Shown here piece after piece: positions 1-8,915 of a stretch of DNA of 64,000 nucleotides. Made by a program: the position numbers and the translations under genes. Below the pieces are notes generated by a model. That model was not told the origin of the DNA, ran no database searches, and saw only the letters and a list, made by a program, of their open reading frames with translations. The stretch's first letter is position 1; each line of letters begins with the position of its first letter. Source of the DNA: Verrucomicrobiota bacterium (lineage in GTDB: Bacteria > Verrucomicrobiota > Verrucomicrobiia > Opitutales > Opitutaceae); the NCBI GenBank assembly GCA_023399155.1, contig JAEWQP010000030.1:124001-188000 (forward strand), read 5' to 3'.

Positions 1-310
1 AGTGGTGCCCGGTGATCGCGAGAACCGGCTGGCCATCGAACTTCGCGTCATAAAGGCCGTTGAGCAGGTGTATCCCGCCCGGCCCGGAGGTGGCGAGGCA
101 CACGCCCAGGCGGCCCGTGTATTTGGCGTAGGCACACGCCATCAAGGCCGCCGATTCCTCATGACGCACCTGGATGAAACGGATACGTCCCTGCGCGGTG
201 CGCAGCGATTCCATGATGCCGTTGATGCCGTCTCCGGGCATCCCGAAGATCACCTCAACTCCCCAATCGGAGAGAATGTCCACCAGTGTGTCCGCCGCAG
301 TTTTGGCCAT
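1..310 (-). CDS. ThDP-dependent enzyme (pyruvate oxidase / acetolactate synthase-like), 5' part only
   Basis: The reverse strand encodes an N-terminus starting MAKTAADTLVDILSDWG at 310, and the frame stays open to the window edge (103 codons). It is the pyrimidine-binding domain of the pyruvate oxidase/acetolactate synthase superfamily: the FGMPGDGINGIME loop, the RHEESAALMA segment carrying the glutamate that activates thiamine diphosphate, and the ATSGPGG motif are all present. Known members decarboxylate pyruvate to acetate/acetyl phosphate or form acetolactate. The substrate cannot be told from this part. The gene continues beyond the left edge. It lies downstream of the antiporter gene on the same strand, but a 354-base gap suggests its own promoter. 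Confidence 0.85.
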   Translation of the reverse strand, partial: MAKTAADTLVDILSDWGVEVIFGMPGDGINGIMESLRTAQGRIRFIQVRHEESAALMACAYAKYTGRLGVCLATSGPGGIHLLNGLYDAKFDGQPVLAITGHH

Positions 311-664
311 GGTTCACTCCAGATGTGCTCCCCGCGCCGGATGACGCGGCGGCCGCGGGTCCGGTTCGGACGCGCGACGCCACACCACTACACCAGCGAA
401 GCGCGCTTCGACATCCGGGCGACCACCCAGCGCCCGCTGGGGAGGTGCCCGGTGGCGGGCCTGCCCGGTGTGGCCCGCGCACGTGGTTCAAACCGCGTTC
501 GTGGACAAAGTCGCCGCAACCGCCGGTGGACAGTGCCGCCCCGCCGGATGATGGCCGCAGCCCGGCGACACGATACTCACCCGCGAAAGGAAGGCCGCCG
601 AAAGCCGGCCCTAATCTCGCTCGGATCGCTCCACACTCCGCGACTCGAGAGCCGGTCCCCACGC
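311..664. other. Intergenic, probable promoter region of the ThDP enzyme
   Basis: This 354-base gap lies between the antiporter stop and the ThDP enzyme start, both on the minus strand. It is GC-rich. Reading frames across it on either strand show no recognisable protein. An imperfect GC-rich inverted repeat near 590-610, followed on the minus strand by a pyrimidine run, might end the oxidase operon, but it is too imperfect to call. Confidence 0.4.
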
Positions 665-1672
665 TCATTTCACAAAGTACAAGCCCGTGAGGCTCGCGAC
701 GATCAGGAGGATGGCCAGCCAGGCATCCGGTTCGACGAACGGCTTCGTCCGCTCGGCATGGTAGAGCTGACCGAGTGTCAGCACGCACGTCACCACGATC
801 ACGCACATGGCGGTGTAGGCATGAATTGGAGACACGGCTGCCATGAGTGCCTCCGGGTGGACGAAGTCGAGCAGCCCGAGCACGACCATGTTGAAACAGT
901 TGCTGCCAAGAATATTCCCGGCAGCCATCGAGAACGCGCCGATGCGCAGCGCGGTGAAGGTGGTCACCGCCTCAGGGAGGGATGTGCACAGCGCCACAAA
1001 CGTGCTGCCGAAAAAGGTCCCGCCGAGCCCGCTTGCCTCAGCGAGGGTATTGGCCGCACCGGCAAGGAACGGAGCCGCCGTGAGGATGCAGGCTCCTGCG
1101 ACCAGGTAGCCGATGATACCGCCCCGGAGTTCAAGCCTCTCCAGAGACGCCGGCCAGAACGCATGTTCGCCCTGCTCTTCAGAACCGGACCTTTTTCGAC
1201 CGCGATGTATCATGCGAATACCGACAACGTACGCGCCGAGCAGAACGATCGTTCCCGGACCGACGCGCCAGATCTCAAAGGAACCCATCCTGTCGGCCAG
1301 GAGGATGAATATCGCGACGATCGCCGTGAGGACGATGCTCACGCAGGCGGTCATCGCCTGATTGGCCGATGCCTCGGAAAACATCCTGCCGGCGGATCGG
1401 CGGGTCAGATCCAGAACCGCGAGGATCAGGAGGTTGAAAAGGCTGCTGCCGATGAGGTCGCCCGCGGCGAGATCAGCGGCTCCCATGCGCACCGAGCTGA
1501 TGTTCACACCGAGTTCGGGCAGCGAAGTCGCGCCGGCGATGAGTATCGTGCCGACCATGAGGCGCCCCAGCCGGCTCTTGTTGGCGATGATGTCGCCGAA
1601 CTGGGTCAACGCCGCGCCCGCGACGAGAATGACAAGGGCGGAGAGGAGAAACTGGATGATGCTGCCCAGCAT
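665..1672 (-). CDS. Sodium/calcium exchanger family membrane protein (CaCA / YrbG-like)
   Basis: A 335-residue integral membrane protein when started at the MLGSIIQF methionine. It has two halves, each with a Na_Ca_ex-type signature: ATSLPELGVNISS in the first half, and CTSLPEAVTTFTA followed by GNILGSNCFNM in the second. Each half holds about five hydrophobic spans. Family members exchange Ca2+ (or another cation) for Na+ or H+ across the inner membrane. The chosen start lies 8 bases after the upstream cytochrome stop. A start at 1717 would add a proline-rich leader that overlaps that gene and is less likely. It is the last gene of the oxidase operon on this strand. Confidence 0.85.
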   Translation of the reverse strand: MLGSIIQFLLSALVILVAGAALTQFGDIIANKSRLGRLMVGTILIAGATSLPELGVNISSVRMGAADLAAGDLIGSSLFNLLILAVLDLTRRSAGRMFSEASANQAMTACVSIVLTAIVAIFILLADRMGSFEIWRVGPGTIVLLGAYVVGIRMIHRGRKRSGSEEQGEHAFWPASLERLELRGGIIGYLVAGACILTAAPFLAGAANTLAEASGLGGTFFGSTFVALCTSLPEAVTTFTALRIGAFSMAAGNILGSNCFNMVVLGLLDFVHPEALMAAVSPIHAYTAMCVIVVTCVLTLGQLYHAERTKPFVEPDAWLAILLIVASLTGLYFVK

Positions 1673-1679
1673 GAGCGCT

Positions 1680-2819
1680 TCAGGGCTGAGGGGTGGCGGG
1701 GGTGGCGTCGGTTTCATCCGCCGGCCTGGCGGAAAAATACGCGGCCGCGGCACGGCGCTGCTCAGGCTTCAAACGCGTCGCCACATCGTGCATGATGTGG
1801 CCGTAGGGCGAGCCCCCGCGCTTGCCCTGGGAAAAGAGTTCGAGCTGCAACTCCAGGTAGGGAGCCGGCTGCCCGGTAAGGAGTGGGTATTCCGGGCGTG
1901 CGCGCCGACCGCCCGCGTCATGGCAGGCAACACACGCCGGCACCCGCTGGCTCGGGATGCCATCGTGGGCGATCCGTCGTCCCTCGTCGACGAGCGCAGG
2001 ATCCACCGCCGCCTTCGCAGTCGGTGGCGCAAGCTCGAGTGCCGCGTAGTATTCGGCGAGCTCGCGGATCGCCTGGGGTGTAAGGCCGGCCGAGAGCGGT
2101 TCCATGATGCCGCTGTGCCGCTCGCCCCGCGCATACGCAGTCAGGGCTCCCTCGAGATATTCGCGCCGCTGGCCGGCAAGCCGCGGAAAGGCGTCGCTGC
2201 CCCGTCCCCGACCATCGACCCCGTGACAGCGGGCGCAGCTTCGCTCGACCGCACCGGGGATGTGGCGCGCTGTCTCCATCTGGGCAATACCCTCGAGGGG
2301 CGTGGCTTCCTCCGAATCGCCATGGACGAGGCGGCGGTAACCGGCGGCGTCGAGGCCGCGAAGCGAGCGCAGGAAGGCGACCACGGCCCAGACCTCATCG
2401 TCGCGCTGTTGCGCCGGCCACGCCGGCATGCCGGTGAACTTGAGGCCGTGCTTCACGATGTTGAAAAGCTCGTCGGGATCGTATTGCTCGGACGGTGGGC
2501 CGAGCGGTGGCGGCGGCGGAAGCATCCCGAGGGCGATGCGGGGCACCGGCTCGCCCGGCGCCCCGTGGCATGGGCGACAGCCGAACTCGAAATGGCCCGC
2601 CCCCTTGAGAATCAGCGCCGGGTCATTCAGCTCCGGCACCGCGGTGCCCAGACTGTGGGTGTCGACGGATCGTCTCTTGGAGAACTGCAGCAGCCATTCG
2701 GTGATGGCCCAGTGGCCGGCACTCGCCTTGAGCGGAATGACTCCGCTCGCTGCGACAAGAAGGCCGAGTAGTCCCAGCACGACCCCAAGCAGAAGAGCCC
2801 GAATCAACCACCGCTTCAT
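1680..2819 (-). CDS. Triheme c-type cytochrome, membrane anchored
   Basis: 379 residues with an N-terminal hydrophobic segment (about 5-28) that is a signal or anchor, then three CxxCH haem sites: CRPCH at 81-85, CARCH at 195-199 and CVACH at 296-300. Each lies in a cytochrome c-like fold with a following methionine candidate ligand. The layout resembles the cytochrome c553/c4 family and the cytochrome subunits of membrane dehydrogenases, which pass electrons in the periplasm. The gene overlaps the ctaG-like gene by 4 bases (its ATG lies inside the upstream stop region) and sits in a caa3 oxidase operon. A role as electron donor to that oxidase is inferred from this position. The C-terminus is proline/threonine rich. 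Confidence 0.85.
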   Translation of the reverse strand: MKRWLIRALLLGVVLGLLGLLVAASGVIPLKASAGHWAITEWLLQFSKRRSVDTHSLGTAVPELNDPALILKGAGHFEFGCRPCHGAPGEPVPRIALGMLPPPPPLGPPSEQYDPDELFNIVKHGLKFTGMPAWPAQQRDDEVWAVVAFLRSLRGLDAAGYRRLVHGDSEEATPLEGIAQMETARHIPGAVERSCARCHGVDGRGRGSDAFPRLAGQRREYLEGALTAYARGERHSGIMEPLSAGLTPQAIRELAEYYAALELAPPTAKAAVDPALVDEGRRIAHDGIPSQRVPACVACHDAGGRRARPEYPLLTGQPAPYLELQLELFSQGKRGGSPYGHIMHDVATRLKPEQRRAAAAYFSARPADETDATPATPQP

Positions 2820-3460
2820 TGGGACACCTCCAGGCGCGGCTGCCGGCGCCGCAGAATGGTCGCAGTCAACCCGAGTCCTCCGGCGAGGTAGGCGGCGCCA
2901 CCGACCAGCAACATGATCGCGCCGCCGAGTTGGACATCGGCGAGTGTCCCGGCGCCACAGAGTTCGCGGACGATGCCGGCGGTGTAGAGTGGACGCGGGG
3001 TCAGGGCAAGCAGCGCCCCGAGAAGGGTCATGTGCATCGAGGTCAGCAGGAGCGCCGCGATGCCTGACGCTGCACGCTCGGTCCGACGCTCAGCCCCGCC
3101 TCCCAATGCCGCGATCCAGACCAGCCAGCCCGCGAGGAAAAACGTCGCCTGCTCCGCCACCAGGCCGGCCGTCGTACTTCGCGCGGCCAGATGCAGCGCA
3201 GGTGCGTGCCACGCCCATACCGCGACGAGTTCCACCAACGACAAGGGAATAGCCGGAAACCAAGCCGGCGCGCGCCGCACCGGATCCAGCGCTCCTCCCG
3301 CCACCGCGCACGCCAGCAAGGGCGCCGCCACCGCCACGACGCCCATGTGCATGGTCATGTGCGCCCAGAATGCCTGCGGCGCGAGCGCCGGAAGCGGCCC
3401 GAGCCACACCGCCGCGAGCACGGCCAGTCCAACGACGAGACATGTGCGGCGCAGCGTCAT
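2816..3460 (-). CDS. ctaG: CtaG-like cytochrome c oxidase assembly protein
   Basis: A 214-residue polytopic membrane protein with about six hydrophobic spans. It has the features of the caa3_CtaG family: HMTMHMGVVAVAAPLLA near the N-terminus, a histidine-bearing AVWAWHAPALHLAA segment, and SMHMTLLGALLALTPRPLY. This family, first described in Bacillus, is needed for assembly of caa3 oxidase and is distinct from the Cox11-type CtaG. It overlaps its neighbours on both sides by 4 bases, consistent with translational coupling in the oxidase operon. Confidence 0.85.
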   Translation of the reverse strand: MTLRRTCLVVGLAVLAAVWLGPLPALAPQAFWAHMTMHMGVVAVAAPLLACAVAGGALDPVRRAPAWFPAIPLSLVELVAVWAWHAPALHLAARSTTAGLVAEQATFFLAGWLVWIAALGGGAERRTERAASGIAALLLTSMHMTLLGALLALTPRPLYTAGIVRELCGAGTLADVQLGGAIMLLVGGAAYLAGGLGLTATILRRRQPRLEVSQ

Positions 3461-3849
3461 CGGCAGTCCCGGAAGTAAAGTGCGACGATGGCCGCGAAGA
3501 CCGTGGCGATGCCGCTGAGCGCGGCCAGCAACACCGTGGCGAAGCCGAGGAACCGGTGCCGGTCGCCCGGTGTATCCACATCGTGGGGAAGCGTCTCATC
3601 CCCGAAGCGGTGGCGGCGCCACCCGCCCCAGCCGTTGAACCCGATCCCGATAAGCGCCACGATCGTGTAGGCGAGGATCGCCCATCGCACAGGCGAGATG
3701 TCGGCGCCGCGATCGGCCTGCTTTGCGCACCAGACCGCGGCCGTGACATAACACGCCATGAAGTGCGCCGCCCAGATCAGGGGCGAGACGACGAGCCGCC
3801 ACAAACTTTCCCGCTCCTCCGAAAATGGCCTGTCTAGGGAAGGACTCAT
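3457..3849 (-). CDS. Small membrane protein of the oxidase operon (function unknown)
   Basis: 130 residues with three or four hydrophobic spans: one around WAAHFMACYVTAAVWC, one around WAILAYTIVALIGIGF, and a C-terminal pair. No named family is recognised with certainty. Proteins of this size and layout often lie between the terminal oxidase subunits and ctaG and may aid assembly or act as a small subunit. The gene overlaps coxA/C by 4 bases and ctaG by 4 bases, so it is almost certainly translated as part of the operon. Confidence 0.75.
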   Translation of the reverse strand: MSPSLDRPFSEERESLWRLVVSPLIWAAHFMACYVTAAVWCAKQADRGADISPVRWAILAYTIVALIGIGFNGWGGWRRHRFGDETLPHDVDTPGDRHRFLGFATVLLAALSGIATVFAAIVALYFRDCR

Positions 3850-6386
3850 GTGACGAGCGGGAACCCGGCGATCACAGCGACCGTGATGACGGTCGTGATC
3901 GCGACGAAGTGCCAGAAGAGGACGACGTTGTGGATATCGATGTCATACACCGCGGTCATGCGGCCGGCCGCGCGCCGCGCGAGCGCGTAGCTGCTCATGA
4001 GGCAGCCCACCGCCGCATGCAGGGCGGTCCAGATGGCGAGCAACCAGACCGTGGCTGGATACACATGGGCTGTTGGATCGAGCCCGGTGCGCCAGGGTCC
4101 GGCCAGGATCGCCGCACCGCCCGCGAGGGCGAGCACGCAGCCCGCGGCCATCGACACGTAGAACGCGCCGCCGCGGTCCTTTCCATTGAACCGCCGCCCC
4201 AGGAGCTGCGTGGCCCAGGCCGCGAGCAACAATCCGGCGCCGACACACGGCCAGAACACCCCAGGCCCGGTTGCACCCGGCGGCGGGAAATCCTCGTGGA
4301 TCGTCCAATAGAAGAAATAGGCGAACACGATGGAGACAAACGCCGTCAATACGGCCAGCATCGTGATCAGCATCGCCCACCAGCCCACCGACTTCGCACC
4401 GGACATATAGAGCGGAAGCGTCAGGTCCAGGCCCACGTTCTTCTCGCGTTTCTCCGGGATCACCGCCGTGCCGGTCCACAACCAGTACAAAAACACGCCA
4501 ATCGAGATCACGAGGCTGATGATCGCCGGCGTCCAGAGGTGAAACGTGCCGATCACATAAAATCCACCGAGAGTCACCGCACCCAGGGCAGGCACGAAGC
4601 TCGGACCGGGCAGACGCAGGCATTGCTCCGGCTTCGCGTCGATGGGCGAGGTCACGAGTGTCTCGCGTTTCCCTTCCTCCGCATCGGGCAGATAGAAGCG
4701 GCCCTGGTCGACATCACGCACGAAGTTTGACTGCTCCCAGAGCGGGTATCGGCTGTCGATCTCGGGGATCGACCGCACGCCCCACGACTCGGGCGGCATG
4801 GCGGGGAGCCATTCCAGCGTGCCGGCGTTCCAGGGGTTGCGCGGGGACAGCGGCTGTTTGCCTTTCGGACGCACGATATCCCACGTCACGATGGCCACGC
4901 CGATCCCGAGCAGCACGGCGCCCACGGTGGACATCATGTTCAGCGCGTCGAAGCCGAGATCGGCTGGATACGTGAACACGCGACGCGGCATGCCGCGCAG
5001 CCCGGTGAAGTGCATGGGCAGGAACGTGAGGTTGAACCCGACGAAGAGGAACCAGAACGCCACGCGGCCAAGGCGGTCGGAGAGCTTCTTGCCGTTGAGC
5101 AACGGAAAAAAGTAGTAGCAGCCGGCGATGATGGGAAACACCGAGCCGCCGATCAGCACGTAGTGCAGGTGCGCCACCACGAAAAACGTGTCGTGCGCCT
5201 GAAAGTCGAAGGAAGCGAGTGCGACCATCACGCCCGTGAGCCCGCCCAGGATGAAGGTGGCAATGCCGCCCACCGTGAAAAGCATCGGGATCGAGCGCAC
5301 CAGCCGCCCCGCCGCGATCGTGGCGATGAAGCAGAAGATCTGCACGCCGGTCGGGATCGCCACCGCCTCCGACGCCGCCGAGAACAGCCCGAGCGAGATC
5401 CCCGGCAGGCCGGTGGTGAACATGTGGTGGACCCAGAGGCCGAAGCTGATGAATCCGGTGCCCACGGCGGCGAGAACGATCCACCCGTATCCAACGATCG
5501 GACGCTGTGCGAATGTTGGCACGATCATCGCGATGATCGCGATCGAGGGCAGGAAGATGATGTAGACCTCCGGATGGCCGAAGAGCCAGAAGAGGTGCTG
5601 CCAGAGCAGCGGGTCACCACCGCCTGCAGGATCGAAAAACGGCCAGTGAAAGGCGCGCTCCACTTCCAGCATCATGCTGCCGGCGATGAGCGGCGGGAAC
5701 GCAAACAGCACCATCGCCGCCGCCACCAGCACGTACCAGCAATAGAGCGGGATGAGGTTGATCCGCATGCCCGGCGGGCGGCATTTGAGCGTGCCGACGA
5801 TCAGCTCGACGGCGGCCGCGATCGCCGCGATCTCGATGAAGGAGAACCCCAACAGCCACATGTCGGCGCCGATGCCGGGCTGGTAGGCCGAGGTGAGCGG
5901 CGGATACATGAACCAGCCTCCCGCCGGTGCCGCCCCGAAGAAGAGCGAGCCGCACAGGAACACCCCGCCGAGCAGGAAACACCAATAGCCAAAGGCGGAC
6001 AACCGCGGGAACGGCAGATCGCGTGCCCCGAGCATCTGCGGCAGGAAGATCACCGCGATCGACTCGAAGATCGGAATGGCGAAGAGAAACATCATCACCG
6101 AGCCGTGCGTGGTGAAGATCTGGTTGTAGGCGCCGGCCGAGAGAAAATCATTCTCCGGGACGGCGAGCTGAATGCGTATCAGCAACGCAAGCACGCCGCC
6201 GAAGAGAAAGAAAAGGAAGGCGGTGGCCGTGTACCAGACGCCGACGGTGGTGTTGTTGACATCCGACCAGTAGCGCCAGCCCGAGGGGCTGCGCCAGGTT
6301 CGACGCAGCCGCTCCTCCTGGCTGCGCCGGAGTTCAGGCGAGGGTTCCTCGCGCAACGGCTCGGGATCATCCGGCATGCGTTTCAT
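3846..6386 (-). CDS. Cytochrome c oxidase subunit I + III fusion
   Basis: 846 residues from the ATG at 6386, which overlaps the coxB stop in an ATGA arrangement. An upstream in-frame extension to 6623 lies inside coxB and is rejected. Residues about 1-640 are subunit I: FGHPEVYIIFLP near 270 (CuB histidine and cross-linked tyrosine), the HHMFTTG copper histidine pair near 315, and VVAHLHYVLIGG near 404 (haem a3 and haem a ligands). After a linker, residues about 650-846 are a shortened subunit III with five spans. Such I-III fusions are known in some caa3 oxidases. The enzyme reduces O2 to water and pumps protons in the inner membrane. Confidence 0.93.
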   Translation of the reverse strand: MKRMPDDPEPLREEPSPELRRSQEERLRRTWRSPSGWRYWSDVNNTTVGVWYTATAFLFFLFGGVLALLIRIQLAVPENDFLSAGAYNQIFTTHGSVMMFLFAIPIFESIAVIFLPQMLGARDLPFPRLSAFGYWCFLLGGVFLCGSLFFGAAPAGGWFMYPPLTSAYQPGIGADMWLLGFSFIEIAAIAAAVELIVGTLKCRPPGMRINLIPLYCWYVLVAAAMVLFAFPPLIAGSMMLEVERAFHWPFFDPAGGGDPLLWQHLFWLFGHPEVYIIFLPSIAIIAMIVPTFAQRPIVGYGWIVLAAVGTGFISFGLWVHHMFTTGLPGISLGLFSAASEAVAIPTGVQIFCFIATIAAGRLVRSIPMLFTVGGIATFILGGLTGVMVALASFDFQAHDTFFVVAHLHYVLIGGSVFPIIAGCYYFFPLLNGKKLSDRLGRVAFWFLFVGFNLTFLPMHFTGLRGMPRRVFTYPADLGFDALNMMSTVGAVLLGIGVAIVTWDIVRPKGKQPLSPRNPWNAGTLEWLPAMPPESWGVRSIPEIDSRYPLWEQSNFVRDVDQGRFYLPDAEEGKRETLVTSPIDAKPEQCLRLPGPSFVPALGAVTLGGFYVIGTFHLWTPAIISLVISIGVFLYWLWTGTAVIPEKREKNVGLDLTLPLYMSGAKSVGWWAMLITMLAVLTAFVSIVFAYFFYWTIHEDFPPPGATGPGVFWPCVGAGLLLAAWATQLLGRRFNGKDRGGAFYVSMAAGCVLALAGGAAILAGPWRTGLDPTAHVYPATVWLLAIWTALHAAVGCLMSSYALARRAAGRMTAVYDIDIHNVVLFWHFVAITTVITVAVIAGFPLVT

Positions 6387-7396
6387 GGCAAGGAGTCCAG
6401 GTAGGCGGCGAGCGCATCGAGTTCGTCGGGCGGCAGCATGCCGAAATGAGGCATGAGCACGCCGGGTTTGACCCGGTCGGTTTGCTCGATCCAGCGGCGA
6501 AATCCCGCCTGGTCGTTGGCGAGCACGCCGGCGCCCAGAGTCAGGCGCCCTCCGACATGCGTGAGATCGGGGCCGATCACGCCGGTCGCGTCCGTGCCGC
6601 GGATCGTGTGGCACGCGCCACAACCGTTGGCGAAAAACGAGTCGCGTCCTTGGGCCATGATCTCGCTCGCCGGCTCCTCTGCCGGCCGCTCCTGGCCCTC
6701 AAGCCACGCCGAGAACTCCTCGGCCGGCACGACCATGACAGGAAAAGCCATGAGGGCGTGAGACGCGCCACAGTATTCGGCGCAGACACCGCGAAATCTG
6801 CCTGTGCGGGTCGGGTGCAACAGCAGACGCGTGGTGCGGCCGGGGATCATGTCCATCTTTCCACCCAACGCGGGAATCCAGAACGCATGGATGACGTCGG
6901 GGCTCTCGAGCTGAAATTCCACGGGCCGGTCCACCGGCAGCCGAACCTCGTTCGCCAGCTCCACCGTGCGGCCGTCAGGGAACTGGTAGCGCACGCGCCA
7001 CCACCACTGCTCGCCGATCACCGTCACGCGCAGGCTGCCGGCCGGCGCCGGTTGCAGGAGCTCAGGCATCATGCCGAGGCCGTAGACGAGCAGCCCGGTC
7101 AACACCACGGTGGGCACCACCGCGCCGCCGCCGATGATGTAGAGCCGTGCCCGTCGGGCGGTGAAATCCGCCGCGCCCCCGCGGATCGCGGACCAGGCGA
7201 GCCACGCCACGCCGAGCCAGACCACCACCGCTCCACCGGTCATCCACCAGAACAACCCGGCAATGCGCTCCGCCCCCCGCCCGGCCGGATCGAGGCTGGA
7301 TTGCGGACCGCTGCATCCGGAGAGGACACACGCCGCCGCGGCGAGCATCAAGCCCGCCCAGCGCAACCGCTGGTTGGATACGACTCCCACGCACAT
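6383..7396 (-). CDS. coxB: Cytochrome c oxidase subunit II with fused cytochrome c domain (caa3 type)
   Basis: 337 residues. A lipoprotein signal (AAAACVLSGC) is followed by two membrane spans, then a periplasmic cupredoxin domain with CuA ligands (histidine in VIHAFWIPALGG, then CAEYCGASHALM near 204). A C-terminal monohaem cytochrome c domain has CGACH near 257 and a distal MLPPDEL-type methionine. The fused cytochrome marks this as a caa3 oxidase, which takes electrons from soluble or tethered cytochrome c. It is the first gene of the operon. The next gene starts inside its stop codon. Confidence 0.93.
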   Translation of the reverse strand: MCVGVVSNQRLRWAGLMLAAAACVLSGCSGPQSSLDPAGRGAERIAGLFWWMTGGAVVVWLGVAWLAWSAIRGGAADFTARRARLYIIGGGAVVPTVVLTGLLVYGLGMMPELLQPAPAGSLRVTVIGEQWWWRVRYQFPDGRTVELANEVRLPVDRPVEFQLESPDVIHAFWIPALGGKMDMIPGRTTRLLLHPTRTGRFRGVCAEYCGASHALMAFPVMVVPAEEFSAWLEGQERPAEEPASEIMAQGRDSFFANGCGACHTIRGTDATGVIGPDLTHVGGRLTLGAGVLANDQAGFRRWIEQTDRVKPGVLMPHFGMLPPDELDALAAYLDSLP

Positions 7397-7781
7397 GGCT
7401 CAGAACCGTCTCGTGCAACGGGGCGCGCGGTGGGATCGATCCGTCCTCAAGCCCGGCCAGCCGGCCCGGCCAGGCCGGCGTGTGGATTCCTTGGGCGGTG
7501 AAAGCACCGACTGCTTCCAATCCCGGAGGTGTTGCCGCTGTTCATGGTGTACGCTCATACTCGAACGCCGCGACGGTGCCCGGCGCCGCCTCTCGGTATA
7601 CCCCGGCAACGGCGGTCGCACTATCGTGATGGTCTCCCACTCTTGCATAGGGGCGCCTCGGACACGACGGTGGCAGACGCCTGACCGTTCCCGCAGAACG
7701 CATCCCACCCGACCTGCTCGGCCCGGTGTGCACGCGCGCCAGGCTGTTCCCGGATCCGCGTTGCCGTACCTGCGATCCCCG
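7397..7781. other. Intergenic region upstream of the oxidase operon
   Basis: This 385-base stretch separates the divergent coxB start and the decayed cupin gene. It must hold the promoter of the minus-strand oxidase operon. Frames on both strands are arginine-rich and show no protein family. No clear operator repeat was found by eye. Confidence 0.4.
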
Positions 7782-8160
7782 GTGAACGTCCCCCGGTTGA
7801 ATACCGTCGACCTCTCCGGCGCCTTCGCGCGCATCACGACCCACTGGGACCCACACGTCGTGGGCGAACTGAACGGGCAGTTGGTGAAATGCGCAAAGCT
7901 GCTCGGCGAGTTCGTGTGGCACCACCACGAGCAGGAGGACGAGCTGTTTCTCGTGCATCGCGGCACTGACGATGCGCCTGCGGGACCGCACCCTCACACT
8001 CGGGCCCGGTCAGTTCTGCATCATACCGCGCGGTGTCGAGCATCAACCGGTCGCCACCGAGGAGGTCGAGGTCGTGCTCATCGAGCCCACCTCCACGTTG
8101 AATACAGGCAATGTGCGCAACGCCTTCACCCGGGACACGCTCTCGCGCCTCGATCGCTGA
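7782..8160 (+). pseudogene. Cupin-domain protein, frameshifted
   Basis: From a GTG at 7782 one frame encodes a cupin start: a metal-binding HHHEQEDELFLVHRG segment ending near 7965. The rest of the fold continues only in another frame from about 7972: MRLRDRTLTLGPGQ, then IIPRGVEHQPVA and LIEPTSTLNTGN, to a stop at 8160. The 7 bases between the last codon of the first part and the ATG of the second show that one base was gained or two were lost. Intact relatives are single proteins of about 115-125 residues with an unknown small-molecule role. A sequencing error is possible, but the decayed second copy just downstream argues for real decay. Confidence 0.75.
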
Positions 8161-8264
8161 GCCTGCGACGGTTGATCCGGATCGCCGAGCCCGGCGCCGT
8201 CGCGTCAGGTAACGCTCTGCCCCAGCGATCGGGTGGCCGGCCTATGCCGGCCTGGAGCCGAATG

Positions 8265-8455
8265 GTTGACCGAGTACGGCCCGGGCGCACTCCTGCGTCC
8301 TATTGCGCGGAGTCAAGCACGAGCCGCTGGCCGCAGAGATCGTCCAGGTCGTGCTCTTCGAACTGGCATCGATGCTCAACACGGGCACTGTCACCCACGA
8401 ACGTGCCCAGCACACGCTCACCCGGCTCGACCGCCTGAGCATTCGCGAACGTACC
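8265..8455 (+). pseudogene. Degenerate second copy of the cupin C-terminal half
   Basis: Translation of about 8300-8455 gives RGVKHEPLAAEIVQVVLFE, then MLNTGTVTHERAQHTLTRLDR. This aligns residue for residue with the end of the upstream cupin (RGVEHQPVATEEVEVVLIE, then TLNTGNVRNAFTRDTLSRLDR). The N-terminal half with the metal ligands is missing, and a one-base difference near 8285-8300 breaks the GPG-to-PRGV join. It is a truncated tandem-duplicate remnant. Confidence 0.65.
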
Positions 8456-8498
8456 CGCGTCGCGGATGCGAACCGGCTGTGGCGGCCATTCCCTCTCC

Positions 8499-8864
8499 AT
8501 GAAACTCCCCGCATCCTCCCGGACATCGCCGCTCCTCGCGCTCCTGCTCGCCGCACTGCTCGGCCTCGCCGGCTGCACGCTCGTGGGCGGACCCGTGACG
8601 AAGGACATGAAGGCCGTCTCGGCCCAGTATGCGACGGTGCGAAAGGGCATGTCCCGCGCCGAGGTCGAGGCCGCACTCGGCCAGCCGGCGTCGCACCAGG
8701 AGGACGGCACCGTTGTCTGGGAAAAGCGTTACGACGACGTCAACGTCGTGCGCTTGGAGGTGTGGTTCGACAAGGACGATCGCGTCGAGCGCCGCGCCAT
8801 CACGCGGGAACACGGGAGCGACGGCGCGATGAGGACCCGTTCAAGCGTCTCCCTCGATCGGTAG
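8499..8864 (+). CDS. Small lipoprotein with SmpA/BamE-like domain
   Basis: 121 residues from the ATG at 8499. A lipoprotein signal peptide (LLLAALLGLAGC) is followed by a short domain with the pattern YATVRKGMSRAEVEAALGQP and then a beta-rich WEKRYDDVNVVRLEVWFDKDDRV segment. This matches the SmpA/OmlA (BamE-like) fold, in which a MxxxEVxxxLGxP helix precedes three strands. Such proteins sit on the inner leaflet of the outer membrane. The exact partner is unknown. The longer in-frame start at 8466 would spoil the signal peptide. Confidence 0.75.
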   Translation: MKLPASSRTSPLLALLLAALLGLAGCTLVGGPVTKDMKAVSAQYATVRKGMSRAEVEAALGQPASHQEDGTVVWEKRYDDVNVVRLEVWFDKDDRVERRAITREHGSDGAMRTRSSVSLDR

Positions 8865-8915
8865 CCCCGCCCTTCCCCCGTACTCGCCGGACAGCCGGCG
8901 CGGACGGAGACGTCT

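Noticed and set aside
5010..6404. A 464-codon plus-strand frame opposite coxA
   Set aside because: Strongly charged, low-complexity antisense translation; the oxidase gene on the other strand is certain.
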